From CAZSXU01 sp964610505 (GTDB lineage Bacteria; Arandabacterota; Arandabacteria; JAGLYR01): 35,940 nt of DNA. The stretch spans positions 1 through 35,940 of the forward strand of contig CAZSXU010000034.1 of NCBI GenBank assembly GCA_964610505.1, in the 5' to 3' direction. Below are positions 7,387 to 14,403 of this stretch, one piece after another; position 1 is the stretch's first letter; each line of letters begins with the position of its first letter. The notes beneath the pieces were generated by a model. That model was not told the DNA's origin. It did not search any database and worked only from the letters and a program-made list of their open reading frames with translations. The position numbers and the translations under genes are program-made.

Positions 7387-9753
7387 ATGCTAGGCAACTA
7401 TCTTCTGACCGCATTCAGGAACCTCCTCAAGCGCAGGACGATCTCACTCATCAATATCCTCGGGCTCTCGGTCGGCATCGCGTGCTGTCTGCTGATCTTT
7501 CTCTGGTTCCAGTTCGAGTTCGGCTACGACGACTTTCATGAGAACCTGGAAGATCTGTATGTGGCTTGTACGGAGGTTGTCTACGGGACACAGTCCTTCC
7601 GCGGCATCCAGTCGCCGCCCGCCCTGTGTCCCGCTCTTGTGGACGAATACCCGCAGGTCGTGAGGGCGACGCGGGTTATTCCAAGGAGCGACGGGATCCT
7701 GAGCTACAAGGACAAACAATTCAAAGAAGTGATCCGTTCGGTGGACCCCGATTTCCTCCGAATGTTCACGTTCCGATTTCTTCGGGGCGACCCGGCCACG
7801 GCCCTGGACGATCCCCATTCCATCGTCCTCACGGAGAGTATGGCCCGGAAGTACTTCGGAGATGAGGACCCGCTCGGACGGATCCTCCAGCTGGACTACA
7901 CGTGGGACATGCGGGTGACCGGGGTGGCGGAGGACGTTCCCGGCAACTCGACTTTTCACTTCGACTTCCTGGCGCCCCTCGAGTGGATCCAGTGGCGAGA
8001 GTTGGGGCGTCAGGGGATGTTCGAGACCTGGTACAACTACATGTTCTACACCTATGTGCAGCTGCGGCCCGGGTCGGATTGGCGGTCCCTCAGCGAGAGC
8101 ATTGAGGGCCGGATTCAACGGGCGGATCCCGAGTCGAAAGACACGTGTTTCCTGTTCCCGTTCCGAGACATGCGGTTGTACTCGGTCTCGGGTGAGGGGG
8201 AGTATATCGATCTCCTTCGAATGTTCGCGATCGTCGCCGGCCTGGTCCTCCTCATCGCGTGCATCAATTTCATGAACACGGCAACCGCCCGGGGGGGAGA
8301 CCGGGCTCGGGAGATCGGCGTTCGGAAAGCCGTGGGTGCGCAGCGCCGCGAACTGGTGGGACAATTCTACTTTGAGGCGCTGCTTCAGTCTTTTGTGGCT
8401 CTGGTCATTGCCTTCGTGATCGCCGAGCAGTTCCTTCCGATCTTCCGGGAGCTGACGGGCGCAGATGTTGGAATCGACTACGCGGGAGACCCGCGCCTCC
8501 TTCTCGGAGGCGTCTTGATCGCCCTCATTACGGGACTCGTCGCGGGGAGCTATCCGGCACTCGTCCTCTCTTCGTTTCGGCCGGCGGTCGTTCTTCACGG
8601 GGCGCTGGCGGCCGGTTCGAAGGGTACCTGGCTCCGACGGATTCTGGTCGTCGTTCAGTTCGCAACGGCCGTGGTCCTGATCATCTGCACCCTGACGATC
8701 CACTCGCAGTTCAGCTTCATGAGAGAGAAGGACGTGGGATTCGAGCGCGGGAACCTGGTGCGAATCGTTATCGATCACGAGATCCGGGAGAACTTCGGCA
8801 CGCTAAAGACGAGATTCCTGGAACATCCCAATGTTGCGAACGTCACGATGGCCACCCATTCGCCCTCCGGCATCTACTGGAACGGTTCCGGGTGGGATTG
8901 GGAGGGCCGGGATCCTAACGTGGATCCTAGCGTGACCTACATGGGCGTGGGGCTCGACTGGCCGCCGGCCATGGGCATCGAGATGCTGGCGGGCCGCTTC
9001 TACGGACCCGAGCATGTTGGGACGGATCGCCGGGAAGCGGTGATCAACGAAACCTTTGCCGAGTATCTCGGAGAAGGCTCTGCTGTGGGCAAGTGGATTA
9101 CCAACAGCTGGCAGGAATCTCCACTCACGGTGATCGGCGTGGTCCGCGATTTCCACTTCAAGCCACTCTACGAACCGATCGGGCCTCTGGTGATCTTCCA
9201 TGAACCGGAGTTCCCTTTCTGGTACGCGTTCGTGCGGATTCGTGACGAGCAGGTGGAAGAGACTCTGGCTTTCCTCGACGAAGCGTACCACGACATTCGG
9301 CCCGGTAGGATGTTCGAATACAATTTTGTCGAAGAGGAGTTCGAAGGCATGTATGGGTTCCTGGAATCCTTGGGCGAGATCTTTCGAGTGTTCGCCGTCG
9401 TGGCGGTGATTCTCTCCTGCGTGGGGCTCTTTGGGCTGGCCACCTTCATGACGGAGCAGCGATCGAAGGAAATCGGGATCCGCAAGGTCCTCGGAGCCAG
9501 TGTCACCGGCATCGTCATGCTTCTGACCAAGGAGTTCGTACGCTGGGTGCTGGTTGCGAATCTCATTGGGTGGCCGGTGGCCTACTGGTTGATGGGACGT
9601 TGGCTGCAAGGTCTTTCCTATAGAGTTGACTTGGGACCGGATCTCTTCGCTTTGGCGGGGCTCTTCTCGCTGGCGGCGGCCATGATCGCCGTCGGATACC
9701 AGGCCCTGCGGGCGGCGTTGGCGAATCCGGTCGATGCAATCCGTTACGAATGA
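7387..9753 (+). CDS. FtsX/MacB-type ABC permease, double-FtsX form (copy 2)
   Basis: Second permease of the operon, 788 aa, with the same layout as its neighbour: N-terminal helix, MacB_PCD domain, FtsX domain (REIGVRKAVGAQRREL), second periplasmic domain and second FtsX domain (KEIGIRKVLGASVTGI), ending NPVDAIRYE where copy 1 ends DPVKAIRYE. The periplasmic domains differ much more than the membrane parts. That fits either a heterodimer or two substrate specificities sharing one ATPase. The start is ambiguous: GTG at 7384 is directly followed by ATG at 7387. I chose ATG because GAGAGGA at 7372-7378 is eight bases upstream and the alignment with copy 1 begins there. A hairpin at 9822-9851 probably ends the operon. 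Confidence 0.93.
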   Translation: MLGNYLLTAFRNLLKRRTISLINILGLSVGIACCLLIFLWFQFEFGYDDFHENLEDLYVACTEVVYGTQSFRGIQSPPALCPALVDEYPQVVRATRVIPRSDGILSYKDKQFKEVIRSVDPDFLRMFTFRFLRGDPATALDDPHSIVLTESMARKYFGDEDPLGRILQLDYTWDMRVTGVAEDVPGNSTFHFDFLAPLEWIQWRELGRQGMFETWYNYMFYTYVQLRPGSDWRSLSESIEGRIQRADPESKDTCFLFPFRDMRLYSVSGEGEYIDLLRMFAIVAGLVLLIACINFMNTATARGGDRAREIGVRKAVGAQRRELVGQFYFEALLQSFVALVIAFVIAEQFLPIFRELTGADVGIDYAGDPRLLLGGVLIALITGLVAGSYPALVLSSFRPAVVLHGALAAGSKGTWLRRILVVVQFATAVVLIICTLTIHSQFSFMREKDVGFERGNLVRIVIDHEIRENFGTLKTRFLEHPNVANVTMATHSPSGIYWNGSGWDWEGRDPNVDPSVTYMGVGLDWPPAMGIEMLAGRFYGPEHVGTDRREAVINETFAEYLGEGSAVGKWITNSWQESPLTVIGVVRDFHFKPLYEPIGPLVIFHEPEFPFWYAFVRIRDEQVEETLAFLDEAYHDIRPGRMFEYNFVEEEFEGMYGFLESLGEIFRVFAVVAVILSCVGLFGLATFMTEQRSKEIGIRKVLGASVTGIVMLLTKEFVRWVLVANLIGWPVAYWLMGRWLQGLSYRVDLGPDLFALAGLFSLAAAMIAVGYQALRAALANPVDAIRYE

Positions 9754-9821
9754 ACAGGAGATCTTTCGGAGGACTTCCGCCCAGACCTGGCCCGTCGCAA
9801 CAGGCGGAGGTTCTCAATCCC

Positions 9822-9851
9822 GGTGGGGGCGGCGCGTGCGTCGCCCTCACC
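9822..9851 (+). terminator. Hairpin after the exporter operon
   Basis: A 10-bp stem, GGTGGGGGCG (9822-9831) with CGCCCTCACC (9842-9851), contains one G-U pair and closes a 10-nt loop. It lies 69 bp after the last permease and just before the next promoter. No T-run follows, so intrinsic termination is uncertain. Confidence 0.4.
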
Positions 9852-9862
9852 CAATACGGGTC

Positions 9863-9891
9863 TTGACGATCGATCCGTTTTCCGAGATAAT
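9863..9891 (+). promoter_or_regulatory. sigma-70-type promoter of the DUF5916 gene
   Basis: TTGACG (9863-9868) and GATAAT (9886-9891) are separated by exactly 17 bp, and each matches the consensus at 5 of 6 positions. The predicted start near 9898 gives a leader of about 100 nt before the GTG at 9999. Confidence 0.65.
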
Positions 9892-9998
9892 GGGGTGCCT
9901 CCCGAAGGTTTGTTTGACCCCTGTCGCCAGAGCTACGACCCACGCCGCCAGACCGGTGTCCCCGTCTGGCACGGCATTCCCCGGTGCAGGAGGAGAAC

Positions 9999-12248
9999 GT
10001 GTCCAGGTCCGTTCCGGTTGTCCTTTTCGTTCTCGGGTTTGTTCTTCCGATGTCGGTTTTTTCCTTTCCGGACCCCCTCCAAGGGGACGGGGCCGGAACT
10101 CGGGTGGATCCGTATCTCATTCCGCAGACGTCCGCCGAGATCACCGTCGACGGGGTGCCGGACGAGGCAGTGTGGCAGGACGCACTGGTCTTGGATCTGC
10201 CCTATGAAGTCACACCGGGAGAGAACGTCCCCGCTCCCGTAAAGACCGAAGTTTCCCTTATGTACAGTGAGTCGCACCTCTACGTGGCTTTCCGCTGCCA
10301 TGACCCGGATCCCCGTGCCATCCGGGCCTTTCTCCGTGACCGTGATTCCGGATGGAATGACGACCGCGCCGTTCTCGTGTTGGACACGTTCAACGATGAG
10401 CGGCGGTCCATCGTGTTCGGCGTCAACGCGCTGGGAGTCCAGACGGACTACTACGAGAACTCGGCGGGCGAGTCGGACATCGGCTGGGATACGATCTGGG
10501 GTTCGGCCACCCGGATTGCGGAATCCAGCTGGACGGTGGAAATGGCGATTCCTTTTCGCTCCATCAGTTTTCAGCGTTCTGAGGGACCCCAGATTTGGGG
10601 CATCGTTCTGACCCGGCTTTACCCGCGGAGTCTTCGCACCTGGCTCGCCAACTCACCGGACGATCGCAACAACGACTGCTCTCTCTGCCAGGCGGCGAAG
10701 TTCATCGGTTTTGAGGGAGCGGCCCCGGGCCGGAACATCGAGATCACGCCGACGGTTACGGCGGTCCGGACGGATGCCCGGACCGCCATGCCGGACGGGG
10801 ATCTCGAGAAAGCGAACGAAGAGACCGAGGCAGGCCTGACTTTCCGGTGGGGTTTCACGCCGAACCTCACGCTCACGGCCACCGGCAATCCGGATTTCAG
10901 CCAGGTGGAGGCCGACGCGCTGCAGCTCGACATCAACGAGCCGTTTGCCTTGTTCTACGAGGAACGCCGGCCGTTCTTCACGGAGGGGATCGACTTCTTC
11001 GATACGGAACTGGACGCTGTCTACACTCGAACGATGCGGGACCCCGATTGGGGCGCCAAGGTGACGGGCAAGGAGGGCCGTCACACGGTCGGCGCCTACG
11101 TTGTCCGCGACCACTTGACCAATCTCGTGTTCCCGGGAAGCCAGTCCTCTGGAAGAACGACACTGGATGTCGAGTCGACGGCCTCCGTTCTACGCTACAA
11201 GCAGGATGTGGGGGATCGCTATACGGTCGGGATTCTCGGGACCAACCGGGAGACGGACGACTACTTCAACTACGTGGCCGGTGTCGATGGAGACGTCCGG
11301 GTTACGGACAGCGATCGCGTCAAGGTTCAGGTTCTGGGGTCAAGAACCCGGTATCCCTGGGACGTGGCAAACGAGTTTGGCCAGGGAACGGATCGGCTGG
11401 AGAGCTGGGCGATGAAGGCCGCCTACCGGCACGCGTCCCGGAACTTCTACTGGTGGGTCAATTACGATGACCGGGGACGGGACTTTCGCGCGGATCTGGG
11501 GTTCATTCCCCAGGTGGACTACCAACACGCGGACGTCGGGTTCTCGCATGTCTGGAGAGCGGGAGCGGGGCACTGGTATTCGTCATGCGAGTTGTCCGGA
11601 TCCGTTGAAGAAGCCCGGGACCAGGATGGAAACCTCCTCATCCGTATCGCCCACGGAGCGATGGCCTACTCGGGACCGATGCAGTCCTTCATCTACCTCG
11701 ACGGGATGCGGACCCGGGAGATGTTCGCCGAGGAGGAGTTCGACCAGGATCGCTTGTACTGGATTACCAGTTTCCGGCCGAGTGGGGGGCTCTATCTGGG
11801 CCTGGAGGGGTACGCGGGAGATCGGATCGACTACTCGAACATCCGTCCCGGTGAGCGTATCCGGTTGAGCCCCGAAATCCAGTGGAACATCGGACGACGC
11901 GTGAGGCTGGACCTGGCGCACAACTACGAGCGCCTCGAGGTCGACGGGGGAGAGTTGTACACGGCGCAGACAAGCCAGCTGGTGGCCTACTGCCATTTCA
12001 CCGCGAGGTCGTTTGCCCGGGCCGTCCTCCAGTACGTGAATTACGACAGGAACACCGATCTCTACACGTTCGATATCGACTCGAAGTCGGAGCACGTCTT
12101 CTCGCAGTTCCTGTTCTCCTATAAGATCAATCCACGAACGGTTCTCTTTCTGGGATACAGTGACAATCACATGGGCACGGAACTGTACGGATTGACCCAG
12201 GCCGACCGGACGGTGTTTGCGAAAATCGGGTATGGCTGGCGACTGTAG
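9999..12248 (+). CDS. Secreted DUF5916 protein with N-terminal CBM9-like domain
   Basis: Exported protein of 749 aa. Seen: a signal peptide (SRSVPVVLFVLGFVLPMSVFS), then a CBM9-like carbohydrate-binding-type domain (about residues 38-195) starting at ITVDGVPDEAVWQDA and including HLYVAFRCHDPDP and WTVEMAIPF. A long region follows that alternates aromatic and polar residues in beta-strand patterns and ends GYGWRL, with a terminal aromatic-rich strand as in outer-membrane barrels. Proteins with this architecture are annotated DUF5916, and an outer-membrane barrel is the usual expectation; the function is unknown. I chose the GTG at 9999 because AGGAGG lies at 9988-9993 with a 5-base gap; the GTG at 9984 is upstream of that site. 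Its TAG stop is also the first three bases of the palindromic element that follows. Confidence 0.85.
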   Translation: MSRSVPVVLFVLGFVLPMSVFSFPDPLQGDGAGTRVDPYLIPQTSAEITVDGVPDEAVWQDALVLDLPYEVTPGENVPAPVKTEVSLMYSESHLYVAFRCHDPDPRAIRAFLRDRDSGWNDDRAVLVLDTFNDERRSIVFGVNALGVQTDYYENSAGESDIGWDTIWGSATRIAESSWTVEMAIPFRSISFQRSEGPQIWGIVLTRLYPRSLRTWLANSPDDRNNDCSLCQAAKFIGFEGAAPGRNIEITPTVTAVRTDARTAMPDGDLEKANEETEAGLTFRWGFTPNLTLTATGNPDFSQVEADALQLDINEPFALFYEERRPFFTEGIDFFDTELDAVYTRTMRDPDWGAKVTGKEGRHTVGAYVVRDHLTNLVFPGSQSSGRTTLDVESTASVLRYKQDVGDRYTVGILGTNRETDDYFNYVAGVDGDVRVTDSDRVKVQVLGSRTRYPWDVANEFGQGTDRLESWAMKAAYRHASRNFYWWVNYDDRGRDFRADLGFIPQVDYQHADVGFSHVWRAGAGHWYSSCELSGSVEEARDQDGNLLIRIAHGAMAYSGPMQSFIYLDGMRTREMFAEEEFDQDRLYWITSFRPSGGLYLGLEGYAGDRIDYSNIRPGERIRLSPEIQWNIGRRVRLDLAHNYERLEVDGGELYTAQTSQLVAYCHFTARSFARAVLQYVNYDRNTDLYTFDIDSKSEHVFSQFLFSYKINPRTVLFLGYSDNHMGTELYGLTQADRTVFAKIGYGWRL

Positions 12249-12426
12249 CCTGGATTATTCGTGAATTCCTGCTGCGAGGGTCTCAGCATGCGTCTGGACT
12301 TCGTTGCGATGCCGATTTCGATCCTCAACGGAGCTAGGGCTACGTCTCCGGTCGAAATCAGCCCCGCGCCTTGCCAGACGCAAGCTGCGCCCCTCTCGCT
12401 ACGGAATATCCGAATAACCCAGGCTA
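12246..12426. repeat. 181-bp palindromic intergenic element (TAGCCTGG ... CCAGGCTA)
   Basis: The two ends are inverted copies: TAGCCTGGATTATTCG on the left, and on the right the complement of TAGCCTGGGTTATTCG. The symmetry continues inward imperfectly for about 70 bp per arm (both arms contain TGCGTCTGG and GATTTCGA in the same order), so nearly the whole element can fold into one hairpin. It fills the space between the DUF5916 stop and the ribosome site of the next gene, and its first three bases are the DUF5916 stop codon. A related hairpin starts at 27325. It carries no coding potential. It looks like a REP/MITE-type dispersed repeat. Confidence 0.75.
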
Positions 12427-12462
12427 CACGACCTAAACGTGTGAACGAGAGGAGGGACGATC

Positions 12463-13656
12463 GTGGCATTGGATTTCGAGCTTTCGAAAGAGATGATGGG
12501 TCTCCGGGCCAGGGCGAGAGAGACCTTTGCCGCTCTATCGGAACGGCAGGCCGGACTTCGAGCAAACGAGAGACAGCGAGCCCTGCGCGACGACGTATGG
12601 TTGGCGTTGGCGGAGATCGGTTTCCACGGTTTCCTCGTATCCGGGCGCTTCGGGGGGAGTGAACGGGGCCTTCTCGCTTCCGTGCTGGTGATGGAGGAGC
12701 TGGCCGCGGTCGGGCTGCAGAGTTTCCTCCCGATTCTCGGCACGATGGTCGCCGCCGGTGTCGGGGCCTTTGGGTCGGATGAACTGAAGGAGCAGATCCT
12801 TCGGCCGTTCGTTGCGGGTGAATCGAAGGTCGCCATTGCGTCGACCGAAGCCGATGCCGGTTTCAACGTGCTCAATTGCCAAACTTCGGCGGAGGAGCAC
12901 GGCGACCATTTCGTCGTCAACGGCTCGAAGGCGTACGTCTCCGGCGCGGACGTGGCGGACCGGGCGCTGCTTGTGACGCGCACGATGCCGCTCGATGAGT
13001 GCAAGAACCGGGGCTTGCCGAAGACGGCCGGGATCTCTCTCTTCGTCGTCGATCTCACGAGTGACGGAATCGAGCGAACGGAGCTGCCGTCTCGGGGCGA
13101 AGGCGTATTGACTCAGTTTGCCCTGGAGCTCAGGGACGTGCGCGTTCCGGCCGGTCACCTTCTGGGTAAGGAGAACGAGGGAGTGAAGGTGATGTTCCGG
13201 GCCTTCAATCCCGAGCGGGCGCTCGCCGGCGCCATGGCGTTGGGAATGAGCCGGTATGCTCTGGATCTTGCGCGCGATCGCGCCGGGGCTCGCAAGGTAT
13301 TCGGAGATACGCCGATCGGCGCGTACCAGTCGGTTCAGCATCCGCTGGCGGAGGTCGCGATCCGTGCGGAGGCCGTCCGCTGGACCGTCTATCGTGCCGC
13401 GTGGCTCTTTGATGAGGGCCGGGATGCGAGAGAGGTGGCCGTGGCGGCGAATGCCGCGAAATACTTGGGGGCCGAGCTGGGAATACGGGCGGTCGATGCC
13501 GCCATCGAGACTTTCGGTGGGAAGGGATTCGACGAGGACTACGGGCTCATCCACCTCTGGGAGCAGGCGCGGCTCCTCAAGACCGCGCCCATCAGCAATA
13601 CGCTCATTCTCAATCAGATTGCCGAGCACGCGCTGGGCCTTCCGCGGTCGTACTAG
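12463..13656 (+). CDS. Acyl-CoA dehydrogenase family flavoprotein
   Basis: Cytoplasmic FAD enzyme of 397 aa, normal family length, expected to catalyse alpha,beta-desaturation of an acyl-CoA. Seen: N-terminal helical domain (1-120), middle beta domain with ASTEADAGFN and GSKAYVSGADVADRALL, and C-terminal helical domain with FNPERALAGA, the FAD-contact segment KVFGDTPIGAYQSVQHPLAE and ETFGGKGFDEDYGL. The catalytic Glu found in medium-chain enzymes (YEGTSQ motif) is absent: the equivalent segment reads TAPISNTLI. Glu251 in NPERALAG occupies the place of the catalytic Glu of isovaleryl- and long-chain acyl-CoA dehydrogenases, so it is probably the base. The GTG start at 12463 follows GAGAGGAGGG. 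No other beta-oxidation gene is next to it, so the substrate is unknown. Confidence 0.9.
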   Translation: MALDFELSKEMMGLRARARETFAALSERQAGLRANERQRALRDDVWLALAEIGFHGFLVSGRFGGSERGLLASVLVMEELAAVGLQSFLPILGTMVAAGVGAFGSDELKEQILRPFVAGESKVAIASTEADAGFNVLNCQTSAEEHGDHFVVNGSKAYVSGADVADRALLVTRTMPLDECKNRGLPKTAGISLFVVDLTSDGIERTELPSRGEGVLTQFALELRDVRVPAGHLLGKENEGVKVMFRAFNPERALAGAMALGMSRYALDLARDRAGARKVFGDTPIGAYQSVQHPLAEVAIRAEAVRWTVYRAAWLFDEGRDAREVAVAANAAKYLGAELGIRAVDAAIETFGGKGFDEDYGLIHLWEQARLLKTAPISNTLILNQIAEHALGLPRSY

Positions 13657-13695
13657 CCGTGAGGGATTCCCGGCAGAGCCAGGAATCCCTCACGG
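13657..13695. terminator. Perfect 14-bp hairpin between convergent genes
   Basis: CCGTGAGGGATTCC (13657-13670) pairs perfectly with GGAATCCCTCACGG (13682-13695) around an 11-nt loop, starting at the base after the acyl-CoA dehydrogenase stop. The next gene points the other way and ends at 13785. No T-run occurs on either side, so it may be a terminator of a non-canonical kind or a REP-like repeat. Confidence 0.55.
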
Positions 13696-13749
13696 AGAGA
13701 GTAGAGATTAGACATTGGACATTAGAGCTCGGAAAGGGCATTAGGAAGG
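13696..13749. repeat. Purine-rich dispersed intergenic sequence, copy 1
   Basis: Runs AGAGAGTAGAG ... TTAGACATTGGACATTAGAG, then CTCGGAAAGGGCATTAGG. Similar wording recurs at 19129-19192 (AATGGATCTCGGAAAAGGG) and more weakly at 27380-27440 (AGAGAATAGACAAT). All three copies lie between genes. Assignment to one repeat family was done by eye. Confidence 0.4.
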
Positions 13750-13784
13750 CCCGCAGTCCCGTTGTCTCGCAGTCTCCTTGTCGC

Positions 13785-14294
13785 TCAGTCGGCTGTCTCC
13801 GCCAGCACTTCCTCCCGTACCTGTTTGCTTGCAAACGAGAAGTGCATCTGGACGATCAGCCACTCGCCGTCTCGTTTTTCCAGGACGCCGGTCCATCGGG
13901 TGTCCTCCCAGGAGGTGGATCGCCCCTCCCATTCCCCGTAGTCGTCAAGGATCGTCGAGAACCATGCGACGTCGCCGGAGCGCGAGAAGTTGATGCGAAG
14001 GCCGTGGAGTTCGAAGTGGGTGGCCTTGAAACGAGGATCCATCCAGAAGTCGAACAGCTCTACAAAGGCATCCCATCCGACGATGGTGTCGTCCCCCCGT
14101 GGCTGGAACATGAAGAATTCCGCATCGTGGGCGATGATGCTCTCCAGGCGCGCACGATCTTTGGTGAGCGCCCAGCCCGTGCAATCGCGAATGACCTGGT
14201 CGACGACGGCTCGATCTTCCTCAGTCACTCCTACTTGAGGTGAACACCCGGGGCAAAAGGCGCAAAGGAGAAGACTGAGAAGTATAAGACACAT
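13785..14294 (-). CDS. SnoaL/DUF4440-like (NTF2-fold) exported protein
   Basis: A 169-aa reading from the ATG at 14294. The start is uncertain because the scaffold gap begins ten bases upstream and the frame is open into it (Arg-Ala-Gly just before this Met). That leaves room for a longer N-terminus with the positive charges a signal peptide needs. Seen: a hydrophobic segment CLILLSLLLCAFCPGC, possibly a signal peptide with an imperfect lipobox, then an NTF2-like domain typical of SnoaL_3 proteins: VVDQVIRDCTGWALTKDR, AEFFMFQPRGDDTIVGWDAF, GDVAWFSTILDDYGEW, then TRWTGVLEKRDGEWLIVQMHFSF near the C-terminus. Ligand and role are unknown; this fold serves as an enzyme or binding domain. It is not fused to the protease across the gap, although the reading frames happen to line up. 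Confidence 0.75.
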   Translation of the reverse strand: MCLILLSLLLCAFCPGCSPQVGVTEEDRAVVDQVIRDCTGWALTKDRARLESIIAHDAEFFMFQPRGDDTIVGWDAFVELFDFWMDPRFKATHFELHGLRINFSRSGDVAWFSTILDDYGEWEGRSTSWEDTRWTGVLEKRDGEWLIVQMHFSFASKQVREEVLAETAD

Positions 14295-14303
14295 TCCGGC
14301 CCG

Positions 14304-14403
14304 NNNNNNNNNNNNNNNNNNNNNNNNNNNNNNNNNNNNNNNNNNNNNNNNNNNNNNNNNNNNNNNNNNNNNNNNNNNNNNNNNNNNNNNNNNNNNNNNN
14401 NNN
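14304..14403. other. Assembly gap (100 N)
   Basis: Exactly 100 N, the standard placeholder for a gap of unknown length. Sequence on either side is minus-strand coding: the end of the C10 protease on one side and the start of the SnoaL-like gene on the other. The true distance and any gene between them are unknown. Confidence 0.98.

Noticed and set aside
9967..9982. Second sigma-54-like site (TGGCACG) upstream of the DUF5916 gene
   Set aside because: The -24 half matches but the -12 position reads CC, not GC or GT, and a good sigma-70 promoter lies just upstream.
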